The notes beneath the pieces are model-generated. The model worked only from the letters and a program-made list of their open reading frames with translations, was not told the origin of the DNA and did not search any database. Positions 1 to 9,561 of a stretch of 64,000 nt of DNA are shown piece after piece (the stretch's first letter is position 1; every line of letters begins with the position of its first letter). The DNA comes from Tanytarsus gracilentus (lineage: Eukaryota > Arthropoda > Insecta > Diptera > Chironomidae). The DNA lies in NCBI GenBank assembly GCA_038502055.1, contig JAXRKN010000029.1:719001-783000 (forward strand). The letters run 5' to 3'. Position numbers and translations under genes: made by a program.

Positions 1-1135
1 ACCAAAATTTCTATTCGGATCAGCTCCGAAGCACAACATCGAGCCATAAGTTGAGCGAGTTTTTCTCCAAAGTCTGTCAACATTGTAAGTATACTCATAA
101 CCTTGAAGATTTAATTTTTTTGATTAAAAGTCTTAAAAATAATTAACAATTTTACCATCAGCATTTAGCATCGGAATGATGTACCAAGTGATTTCATCAA
201 CAAAACTTCTCACAGTCGAATTAGACGACGATAAAAATTCATTGATAAGCCAAACGGCCGTTGCTGAAGTGATCCACTCGCGAGCGTGAATGTTAGACTC
301 GATAAAAATTGCTACGAAAATTAAAAGATTTAAAAATAATTTTCTAATTTTTCTTACCCGGATTATTTAAATCTTTAGTGATTCTAATTCCTTTAATTTC
401 TCTTCCCTCGAAAGTGTTTCCAATCGTAAAAACTTGCGTTATCTCCGGATATTGAGCATTTTTTTCATTCAAGAAATTCACAATGTCCTCATAAGTGTTG
501 TACTGATCGAATCCCCAAGATTTTGCCTTTCTCGCTGGCCTTTCGTCGTCAAACCATTCTTGAATGTTTTCAGTTAGAATTTCATAATTAATTTTGAATT
601 CTTCAGCGATTTCTTTGAAGCTGAGAAAAGCATCGGGAGCGATGATGAGGTCAGTCTCCATGTTAACTTGAACTGGTGAGTCCCAAAATTTAAACTGATA
701 GAAAAAAAATATTTAAAAATAATTTGAAACATTTTTAAACTTACTCAGAGATAAGCAATTACTAAAAATTACAAAAAATCAATTAATTTTGGGAAATTAA
801 ATGAATTTTTTATAAAAATGTAATTAATTACATGTAAATTTTTTGCATTGTAATTTTACTCGGTTACAATTAAATTAATTACATTTTCATATAAAATTTA
901 TGTAATTTCCCAAAATTAAATTACATTATATTTAATTTTTTGTAATGTATTGTAATTTTTACTCGATTATAATGTAATTGCCCATCTCTGAACTTACTCC
1001 AGCCATAAGTTCAAGCTCTTGTGCTTTCATCAACTGCTCTTCACTTTCAATTCTAAATTTTACAACTTTGTGGTCTTGATAATTCACGACTGCATTAGAA
1101 ACAGCCAAAAATGTTAGAAATAATAAAAAATTCAT
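1..1135 (-). CDS. Zinc carboxypeptidase (M14A), CP1, 3' end outside window
   Basis: Four exons read on the minus strand: 1135-998, 694-358, 311-156 and 101-1 (continues off the window); all junctions are GT-AG and keep frame. Exon 1 starts with a hydrophobic signal peptide (MNFLLFLTFLAVSNA), followed by an activation peptide containing FKFWDSP and WFDDERP. The catalytic domain shows the zinc-binding HxxE motif in NIHAREW (exon 3) and the substrate-binding PNRNFG motif (exon 4). By family knowledge this is a secreted pro-metallocarboxypeptidase that removes C-terminal residues, probably in the gut. The third zinc ligand, the specificity pocket and the catalytic Glu lie outside the window. It is tandem with CP2, same strand, which argues for local duplication. 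Intron 1 holds a hAT MITE abutting the splice donor. Confidence 0.88.
746..990. mobile_element. hAT-type MITE, copy 1, in CP1 intron 1
   Basis: A 245-bp AT-rich element with terminal inverted repeats of the form CAGAGATGGGCAATTAC (left end degenerate: CAGAGATAAGC). It is flanked by a perfect 8-bp target duplication AACTTACT at 738-745 and 991-998. An 8-bp duplication and CAGAG ends fit non-autonomous hAT elements. No coding capacity. The right target copy overlaps the CP1 exon 1 splice donor. Confidence 0.8.
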
Positions 1136-1345
1136 TTTTTAAACTTCTTTCACTTCAAGCGAATTATTTGAATTAATTAAAAAGCACAACACAATTAATA
1201 ACTTCTTTCAATCAACACGAAAGAATAAATGAGACCTTTAGTGTCTTTTTAATTGGTTATTAAGTAATAGATTAGATAATAGCACTTCAAATTGATAAAT
1301 AATCAATGACATGATTAAAGTATTTTTGTGATTAAAACAAATCGT

Positions 1346-1503
1346 CAGAGATGGGCAATTACATTGTAATTGAGTAAAATCCAGTAAAAATTACATTACA
1401 AATAATTAGATGGAATTGATTACTTTTTCATACAAAATTCAAGTTATTTACCAAAATTAAATTTCATGTAATTTTTTGTAATTTTTGTAATTGCCCATCT
1501 CTG
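1346..1503. mobile_element. hAT-type MITE, copy 2, between CP1 and CP2
   Basis: A 158-bp AT-rich element starting CAGAGATGGGCAATTACA and ending with its reverse complement. The flanking octamers (CAAATCGT and GAAATTTT) match at only 5 of 8 positions, so the target duplication has decayed or the ends are slightly off. Same family as 746-990 and 63141-63275. It lies about 27 bases downstream of the CP2 stop, probably within the 3' UTR. Confidence 0.7.
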
Positions 1504-1530
1504 GAAATTTTTCTTTTTTATTTATTTTTC

Positions 1531-3379
1531 TCAATAATATCCCAATTCTTTTGTCTTCTTAAACATCGCAATCATTCCATCGAAAACTTCCTCAGAGTTT
1601 GGAATAATTTCTTCGGGCGGCAAAACAAATCTTTCGCCGACCTGAGCGCGTCTCATTTCAAATGTGTATGATATTGGTGTGTGATAGAAACCGTACATGT
1701 GATCTTTAGATGTTCCTGATGCTGGCGAGAGAGTATTGTATGAACTGCCATAGATGTAAGGTGTGGCGTGTCGAGCTGTTATGGCTTGAATACCAGCGAC
1801 TGCCACTTGATCCTGAAATAAATTAACACAAATGTAATTAAAACTTTGAAAGATAAAAAAAATCTCACCAAATGATCTTTATTGGGCATGTTGTCATAAG
1901 TGCCAATGTGACCCCATGGATAAAGCAGCATTTGCACAGCCGAATGATAAGAAAGATACACCACAACTTTCTCATGAACTGTCGCATAAAAGTCATTCAG
2001 AGCTTTTGATTCGGGCTCGGAATAGGGATGCAGTCCGGCGTAGGTGTCAGTGCATGGAACCGCCGAAGCACCGCCCACTAAAATTCGTTGAAATTTATAA
2101 AATTAAATATGTTAAAAAATTTCAACTCACTCATCCAGTTATATTCAAAATTTCTGTTTGGGTCCGCACCTAAAAATTTCATAAAAAATTTAAAATATGT
2201 TTTTACCATTTAAAAATTTCATAAAATATTTTTTTAACACCTAAAAATTTCATAAAAAATTTAAAATATTTTTAAATTCACAAAACTCACCGACACACAG
2301 AAGTGACGAATGAGTCGATCGAGTTTTTCTCCACATTCGATTGACGTCATAAGTGTAAATGTATCCGTCGGGATTCAGCATTGGAATTATTATGATTGTG
2401 AGTTCATCCAGGACACTCCTCACAGCTGGGTCAGAGTTTGTGAGAATTTCGTTAATCACCCAAACAGCTGAAAAATTGAGGAATTAAATTAATTTTAAGT
2501 TTTTTTGAGTCACTAACCTGTTGCACTTGCAATCCACTCTCTTGCGTGAATATTTGCGTCAATAAAAATTATCGGATTGTTTTCGTTGTTCGTAATTTTT
2601 ATCGCCATCAAGTCGCGTCCTTCAAATGATTTTCCGATAGAAAAAATTTGAGTTATTGTTGGAAATTGTTGGTGAGTTTCATTGAGGAAGTTCATGATTT
2701 CTTCAAAAGTGTTGTAACGATCGTAGCCGAAACCTTCTTTGGACTTTTTTGCAGGTCGTTCGTCATCAAACCAACTGGAAGATTTAGAGTTTGATGATGT
2801 CTTTTAGTGTTTATAAAGATTGTAATTAAATCTTTTAGATCCAATAAACTTTTGATTTTTTAAATTATTTTTAAATCTGATATAATTTTTTACAATATTT
2901 TTAAACATTTTAAATAAAATCTTAACTTTAATATTTAACTGTCTTCTAATGTCTTCAGACCTTACCTTTGAACGTCATCAGTTAAAATCTTAAAATCGAT
3001 TTCATTTTCTTCTGCAAGCTCAGAAAATTCAAGAAAAGCTTCCGGTTTAATTATCAATTCAACTTTAGCGCCAACAAGATAAAGCGGATCTAGAAAAATG
3101 AACTTAAAAATGTAAAAAAATTCAGATTAGTTTTATTTTTTAAATAAAATAAAATGTGGTTAAAAAAATTTATAATTTAAATATTTTTTTGCAATTTTAA
3201 AAATTATTTAATTAAATTTAACTCACATCCGAATTGAACTCCATATTTTTCACGGCGTCAAATTGTTTTTCATTTGTAACTTTAAACTCGACATATTTTG
3301 CATCTCTGTAGCTCACTTTTTCATCAGCTCTCACGAATAAAATAAAAATTAAAAAGTGTAAATAAATTAAGAGTTTCAT
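1531..3379 (-). CDS. Zinc carboxypeptidase (M14A), CP2, complete
   Basis: Seven exons on the minus strand (3379-3227, 3102-2966, 2774-2518, 2467-2291, 2169-2131, 2077-1869, 1812-1531) give 417 codons plus stop, the usual size of an insect pre-pro-carboxypeptidase. Residues 1-18 are a signal peptide (MKLLIYLHFLIFILFVRA) and an activation peptide follows. Catalytic features: HxxE in NIHAREW, PNRNF, the third zinc histidine in YLSYHS, and the general-base Glu in YTFEMRR. The residue aligned with the specificity position 255 of bovine carboxypeptidase A is Lys (codon 1705-1707, in SGTSKDH), where A-type enzymes have Ile and B-type have Asp; Lys there suggests preference for acidic C-terminal residues. 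Exon 2 was started at 3102 because this restores frame and alignment to CP1 (FIFLDP versus FKFWDS). Confidence 0.93.
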
Positions 3380-3690
3380 GATGAACTTAATTGTTCAAAA
3401 ACTAAACTCGAAATGAGATTTTAATTGTTAATAAAGCTTCAAGTAGCTAAAATAATCAGTAGAAAAGTGATTAGATTAAAATTTAAGTGGATTTTTAATT
3501 GTTAGTAAATCCATTAAAATTGATTTATGACTTTTTATTAAAAATTAGACACTTTTAAAATGCAATTTTAATCGAAACCAAAAAGTGGTGTTGAAATTTT
3601 ATAATTAAATGAATTTTCATTGATTTTAAATTTTTTACTCTACCACGACTTAAGGAAATTTAAAAATTATTAATTTTGAAAATTCATTAA
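3380..3690. other. Intergenic, left edge of duplicated unit
   Basis: AT-rich, no ORF. From about 3539 the sequence is nearly identical to 43882 onward, so the duplicated segment that carries the GTPase gene begins here. No promoter motif of CP2 could be fixed with confidence. Confidence 0.6.
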
Positions 3691-4604
3691 GCTTTAAAGG
3701 AAATGGTTAAGCCATTAAGGAAATGGTTAAGCCCCTAAGGAAATTGTTAAGCTTCAAAGGAAATGGTTAAGCCATTAAGGAAATGGTTAAGCCCTTAAGG
3801 AAATGGTTAAGCCCCTAAGGAAATGGTTAAGCCCCTAAGGAAATGGTTAAGCCCCTAAGTAAATGGTTAAGCTTCAAAGGAAATGGTTAAGCCCCTAAGT
3901 AAATGTTTAAGCTTCAAAGGAAATGGTTAAGCCCTTAAGGAAATGGTTAAGCCCCTAAGGAAATGGTTAAGCCCCTAAGTAAATGGTTAAGCTTCAAAGT
4001 AAATGGTTAAGCTTCTAAGGAAATGGTTAAGCCCCTAAGTAAATGTTTAAGCTTCAAAGGAAATGGTTAAGCCCTTAAGGAAATGGTTAAGCCCCTAAGG
4101 AAATGGTTAAGCCCCTAAGTAAATGTTTAAGCTTCAAAGGAAATGGTTAAGCTTCTAAGGAAATGGTTAAGCTTCAAAGGAAATGGTTAAGCTTCTAAGG
4201 AAATGGTTAAGCCCCTAAGGAAATGGTTAAGCCCCTAAGTAAATGGTTAAGCTTCTAAGGAAATGGTTAAGCCCCTAAGGAAATGGTTAAGCCCCTAAGT
4301 AAATGGTTAAGCTTCAAAGGAAATGGTTAAGCCCTTAAGGAAATGGTTAAGCCCCTAAGTAAATGGTTAAGCTTCAAAGTAAATGGTTAAACTTCTAAGG
4401 AAATGGTTAAGCCCCTAAGTAAATGTTTAAGCTTCAAAGGAAATGGTTAAGCCCTTAAGGAAATGGTTAAGCCCCTAAGGAAATGGTTAAGCCCCTAAGT
4501 AAATGGTTAAGCTTCAAAGGAAATGGTTAAGCTTCAAAGGAAATGGTTAAGCTTCAAAGGAATTGGTTAAGCCCCTAAGTAAATGGTTAAGCTTAAAAGG
4601 AAAT
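3691..4604. repeat. 20-bp minisatellite, about 45 copies
   Basis: Tandem repeat with consensus AAATGGTTAAGCCCCTAAGG, period 20, with recurring variants (GCTTCAAAGG, CCCTTAAGG, CCTAAGTAAATG) in higher-order mixtures. It ends about 300 bp upstream of the TATA box of GTPase copy A. Shorter arrays of the same unit occur upstream of copy C (44040-44197 and about 44450-44562); copy B has none. Confidence 0.95.
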
Positions 4605-4910
4605 GAAGCTTCACGCTTCATGGGAATTTTTCAATGTTTTAAATCATGACACTGGTACCTCTTTTTTTAATTAAAAATCAGATGTTCCTTGTTCCAAATT
4701 TATTAAATTTATTTGTTAAAAAAATTGTATTCTTTTTAATTTTTTAATCTGCAAAAATCAAAAGTTTCTTATTGTACAATGGTGGCACCTTATAAACCGG
4801 GTAAGTCAAAGCAATGAATCTGAATGTTCGCTCGTCATTCTCTCTCGCTCTCTAAATTTCACGAATCGAATTAAAACTTCTCCTATTATTTTTCTCTCAC
4901 AAACATTTAA
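4605..4910. other. Upstream region of GTPase copy A
   Basis: Non-coding, AT-rich. It contains a short inverted stretch (GAAGCTTCACGCTTC, about 4606-4620) and CT-rich runs near 4833-4853. It is repeated almost unchanged upstream of copy C but is absent from copy B, whose duplicated segment starts only about 25 bp before the TATA box. Confidence 0.5.
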
Positions 4911-4946
4911 TATAAAAAGCAGAACAATATTTTAATTTCTCTCAGT
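4911..4946 (+). promoter_or_regulatory. TATA box and initiator of GTPase copy A
   Basis: TATAAAA at 4911-4917 and an arthropod-type initiator TCAGT at 4942-4946 whose A lies 33 bases from the first T of the TATA box, the canonical spacing. The start codon follows at 4968, leaving a leader of about 24 nt. The same pair is kept before copies B and C. Confidence 0.75.
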
Positions 4947-5004
4947 CACGCTTTCTTCAGTTAAGGAATGAAGTTTCTTATAAAAGTGTCCCTGTACCTT
5001 CAAG

Positions 5005-5501
5005 GTAGCTATTTGAAATTTTATCAGAAAGTTTTAACTAGAAGTTGTTAATTGTGAGAAATTAAAATTTGTTAATTAATCGGTGAATTTGTTTCATAAA
5101 TATTCTGAAAATGATTCGTTTGGCAATGATAAAAGTATGTTAGTTTGGTGATAAGTTGAAGTAAGAAAATTTTCGTGTTTGCGGACACTATCTAAAAGAT
5201 ATCAAGACTGACATGTTGTGTCCTCTGTCATTGCTGTAACAAAAATATTAAGACGTGAAAATATATTCTTATGCGTCAATTGTTTTTTCTGTACAGATCT
5301 TATCATGTACGTTCTGAATACTGTTGTGTATGTAGACACTACGGAAGAAGGTCGCAAGATTTGTAAACTTTTTTGGTTGCACTAATAAAGAAATGTTAGA
5401 ACTTTTTTTTTGTTTTAAATGAATAAAGTAAAAAATAGAACTTTTCTTCTTGAAGACTCAAATAAAACCGTACGTTTTTTAATAAAATTTATCTATTTTA
5501 G
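5005..5501 (+). other. Intron 1 of GTPase copy A
   Basis: A 497-bp intron, GT-AG, AT-rich, nearly identical in copies B (21433-21929) and C (44949-45446). I see no repeat, RNA gene or ORF in it. It separates most of the signal peptide from the G domain. Confidence 0.8.
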
Positions 5502-7446
5502 TTCTCTCAATAATCATTTGGGATTCGAATGCCAATGAACAACCTCATCCTCTCGGACATGGCGAAAATATTGTCAAAGTCATTCGAAAAGGAGATTCGG
5601 CTGAGTTTCAAGGCAATTCCGCACTGATCAAGGAAATTTTTCTTCATCCTAAAGTGAAAGACCGCAAAATTGTCGTCCTCTCAATCATCGGAGCTTATCG
5701 TCAAGGAAAAAGTTTTTTCCTCGATTACTGCTTGAGATTTCTTTACGCGAACGTAAGTGTGAAAATTTAAAAATATTTAATTTAATTTTTATTCTTAAAA
5801 ATTATTCAAGTACGGCTCCGTTAAAACGACAGCTGAGAAAATTCCTGTACACGATTGGATGGGCGATGCTGACGAGCCGCTGACAGGATTCTCATGGAAA
5901 CACGGCAGCACAGCTCATACCAAAGGTCTCGTAATTTGGGAAGACGTTTTCCTTTACAACGCACCGAATGGAGAAAAAATTGCGATCATCCTCATCGACA
6001 CTCAAGGACTTTTCGAAGCTTTCTCACCTGAGGAAGAAAATGCGAAAATTTTCAGCTTCAGCACCTTAATTTCATCGATTCAGATCATAAACATCAAGGA
6101 GGTTATCCAAGAAAATCAAATCGCGCATCTTCAGACCGCAATCGAACTCACAAAGCTCACGCAAAACAGCTTCACACAAAAACCTAAGTGGAAATTATTC
6201 CAAAAATTACTTTTTCTTATGAGAGATTTTGAGGATGAGGAATTTCCACACGGCTTCGATGGCGGCAAAAATTATTTAAAACAATTTTTAACAAAACAAT
6301 CAAATGAAAGTACAACAGCGAGTTTAAATCGTGACAGCATTGCAGAATCTTTTAGTGACATTTCTTGCTTCCTCTTAAATCATCCCGGACCAAATATAAG
6401 GAAAAAAATTAATGTTGGTCAGTGGGGAATTTTGGACGTTGACTTTGTAGACAATTTGAAAATTGTCATCGAGTCCTTGCTGACGCCACGAAATCTAATG
6501 AAAAAAACTGTTTTTGGACAAGAAATAAAAGCGGCTGAATATAAGGACATTCTCGATGGATATTTAAATGCTTACAGGAGTTACGCGATGCCAGAAGTTA
6601 AAAGCATCCTTCAAGTTGCCATCGACAGTCAAATGATCCCGATTGTCGATGAAGAAGTAAAAAAATTCAAAACAGCTCTGGAAAGTGAACGAGTAGATTT
6701 TCATCGTGTTGACTTTGTGCAGTGGATCCAACAAAAACTTCAAGCTGCTAAAATTTCCGCAATTAACAATTTCAACAAGGCCGATAAAATCGATGACGAA
6801 CCAAGCAAGGAAAAATTTCGCAAAATTTTGAACAATAAAATTGAGGAAACTTTTAAGGTAAAATTATTTATTAATAATTAAAATTAAATTTCAATTAATT
6901 TTATTTTTAGTCGTGGGAAAAGTCAACGATGCATGCTTACAATGAATTTAAGATTGAAAAAGAAATTCAAGCGATTGTGAGTGAAAAATTGACTGAATAC
7001 AGAAAGGAATTGAATGAAAATGTGAATTTTGATGTGGAAAATTTTGAAGCGTCAATTGATAAAAAGCACAACAAAGTGAAGGCATCAAAAATTTCTCAAT
7101 TTATCGAGAAAACTCTAATATACAACGACATAAGCCGAACAATGAGATTTAAGTCAATTCTCAACAACGAAATTGATCAATTTTATGTTTCGTGGAAAGT
7201 TGAAAAGTTAAAAGAATATCAACAAAATTTTATAATAAAAACAAGGCTTCTAATTTCTAAACTGGCGGAAACTTTTGACGAGGAAATGAAGAAAAATCTC
7301 AACATAGATTTTGTCCACTTTAAAACTTTGCTCGCTGAAAAGTATCAAAAGGAAAAATGGGTGTTGGTCATGGCTCTTACAGAATATTCGGGTGAATATT
7401 CGGGTGATTTTTCGGGTGAATACGGGTGAATATACGGGTATACGGG

Positions 7447-7813
7447 CTTCTTTCTATCTCAACATTCAAGCGATCAACACGCGTTTTTATTGAGTGCTCT
7501 AAAAAATTGAATGAAAAGAAAATATATATTTTTAAGCCGTGAAGAAATTTATTCTAAAGGCCCTTTTAATTTTCTTAATTATTTTTTTGTTTGTGAGTGG
7601 ATAACTAATTTAATTGAACACTAAAATTCTGAAAAAAGAATTACCTGAAAACTTTTTGAATTAATTTAAGTAATTTAATTTTCTTTTTATGCTTCACTAA
7701 TTTTTTATTTTAATTAAATGAATTTGAATTTTATAGAAAGATTGATTGTTCAATTTTTTAGAGCACTCAATAAAAACGCGTGTTGATCGCTTGAATGTTG
7801 AGATAGAAAGAAG
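7447..7813. repeat. Perfect 65-bp inverted repeat with 237-bp spacer
   Basis: The arm at 7447-7511 (starting CTTCTTTCTATCTCAACATT) is the exact reverse complement of 7749-7813. Spacer 7512-7748 is AT-rich and non-coding. It could be a foldback/MITE, or a rearranged end of the BEL1 insertion. Upstream, 7380-7446 contains repeats of GGGTGAATATTC. Confidence 0.9.
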
Positions 7814-8073
7814 GACTGAGAGGTGACACAATTTCTAATTCAATTTGTTCTTTCTAGAGTGCTAAAAAGGGGTACATTCTTTTAGAGAGAGACTTTTGAA
7901 TTCTGTCGATATGTTGGATTGATAATTTCTGTTATAATTTCATTTTAAGATTTCTAATAATTTGAATTCAAATATGCGAGGGTTTATAAAAAAAATAAAA
8001 ATTTTTGTGAAATTTTCCACACTCCTCACGAGAAAAAACAATTACATTTTTTCAATTTATAATTTATAAAGCT

Positions 8074-9423
8074 TCAGTCATCGTCTCTAGTGTTGCTGAT
8101 CTCCTCTTCCAGTGTCTTAATGTTGTTTCCAATTATCTCATTTGTTGATGAGTATATTGGCGCTGATCTCTTTGTTGCTCGTGGTTTAGTTGGCTGTGTT
8201 CGAGTTGCTTGAGTTGTTGGTTTCACATCCAATTTCGATGTTGAATTCTGTCGCACGATTTCGAGTTCCATCTCCATCCGGCATAATATTTCTTCCAATC
8301 GTGAAAAGCCCGCTGTTACTTTTAATTCAAGAGGCGTAACTTTTTCAACAATTTTATTTTCAATTTCACCAAGAGTCGAGTGTATGACACCTTGGCATTC
8401 TCTTAAAGATCTTTTGATCAAATTTACTTCCATATCTTTTTGCTCTTGCGCATATTTCTCATAAATATTTTTAAAGCCATTAAATTTAATAATCTCTTCT
8501 GTGGTGAGTCTTGAAGTAGCAGCAACATTGATAGGGGTATTTTTTGTTTCTATTGGCATCATTTCTGACGGAATAGTTCCAGTTACTGCAATTGTCTCGC
8601 TCGATTCTATTTCGAATCCATGACTTTTAGCGGCGTTTGTTAGTTTCAATAACAACGTCGATTGGCTTATATTTATATAAGTAACTTCTCCCGTACAACA
8701 AATTGCTGACACACCATTAACTTTATCGCCACAAATTTCTTCGAGCATTTCCACCATTTTCAATAAAGTCGACTCTTTGTGAATTAATTTAAATGGCTGT
8801 TTATTTCGAGTAATTTCATCATCAACAAGCTTGTTGAATTCACACTGAGATGTTGCTTCTATGTCAGGAATTATCACCTGGACCATAGATTTGTAAAGTT
8901 CGACATATCCAGTTCCAAGCATCTCATCAAGTTTCTTAATTATTTTTGTCGAATTAAATCCGATCAAGTAGTCGACATTTGATGGACTCGAGTTGCTTAT
9001 ACTTGTGTGTATCGAGACAACGTTTCTTGACTTTATATCTGGAATGCTGAGTGCCATATCGGCAATAAATAGCGAAGTTTTTATGTAGCTGGGAACGTTA
9101 TTAAATCCGACCAAATGAAAGCGAGGGTTTCCACTCATGATAGCTTTCAAATTTCTTCGTTCCATATAAGGCATAATGCTAATATCTTTTAATCTCTTAA
9201 TGCTCTCGCACTCATCAATCTTCAGCTTATTGTCATTTTGCATAGTCCAGCTTTGAGCATTATTATTATTGTAATGTGAACTTTCATTCTGTCTGTTTGA
9301 ACTGTTGCCATTGTTGTTGAAATTTTGATTGAAATTTCTTGCATTATTTTTCATATATGGCATTCCTCTTGCACCTCTGTAGAAGGCGCGACCACCTCTA
9401 AAATTTCCTCTGGATTGATTCAT
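8074..9423 (-). CDS. BEL1 third ORF (449 aa), function unknown
   Basis: An intact 449-residue ORF 138 bp downstream of the gag-pol stop, where some LTR elements carry env. The N-terminus is Arg/Gly-rich (RGNFRGGRAFYRGARG), then Asn/Gln-rich (about residues 25-60). The middle is an ordinary globular-looking stretch and about 315-395 looks coiled-coil (KRSLRECQG ... RLEEILCRMEMELEIVR). I see no signal peptide or transmembrane segment, so it does not look like an envelope protein. The RGG-like tail suggests nucleic-acid binding (inference). It could also be a captured host gene; I do not recognise a family. Confidence 0.6.
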   Translation of the reverse strand: MNQSRGNFRGGRAFYRGARGMPYMKNNARNFNQNFNNNGNSSNRQNESSHYNNNNAQSWTMQNDNKLKIDECESIKRLKDISIMPYMERRNLKAIMSGNPRFHLVGFNNVPSYIKTSLFIADMALSIPDIKSRNVVSIHTSISNSSPSNVDYLIGFNSTKIIKKLDEMLGTGYVELYKSMVQVIIPDIEATSQCEFNKLVDDEITRNKQPFKLIHKESTLLKMVEMLEEICGDKVNGVSAICCTGEVTYINISQSTLLLKLTNAAKSHGFEIESSETIAVTGTIPSEMMPIETKNTPINVAATSRLTTEEIIKFNGFKNIYEKYAQEQKDMEVNLIKRSLRECQGVIHSTLGEIENKIVEKVTPLELKVTAGFSRLEEILCRMEMELEIVRQNSTSKLDVKPTTQATRTQPTKPRATKRSAPIYSSTNEIIGNNIKTLEEEISNTRDDD

Positions 9424-9561
9424 TTCTGAAGCGTAGAAAATTAAAATTTTGTTAATATTGTATTCAGTTAACGAATTTAATGTAAAAGCATCGTGACGAT
9501 ATATGATATTTATGAACGTAAGATATTTGATTTTATTTGAAAATTTTTTATAACGTGCTAG

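Noticed and set aside
3691..4604. CRISPR-like array of regular repeats
   Set aside because: The repeats are contiguous 20-bp units with no unique spacers, in an intron-containing eukaryotic locus.
7311..7493. Small ORF at the BEL1 junction of copy A
   Set aside because: An out-of-frame shadow of exon 4 running into inserted repeat DNA.
8074..9423. BEL1 third ORF as an envelope gene
   Set aside because: No signal peptide, membrane segment or cysteine pattern; composition is RG-rich and coiled-coil.
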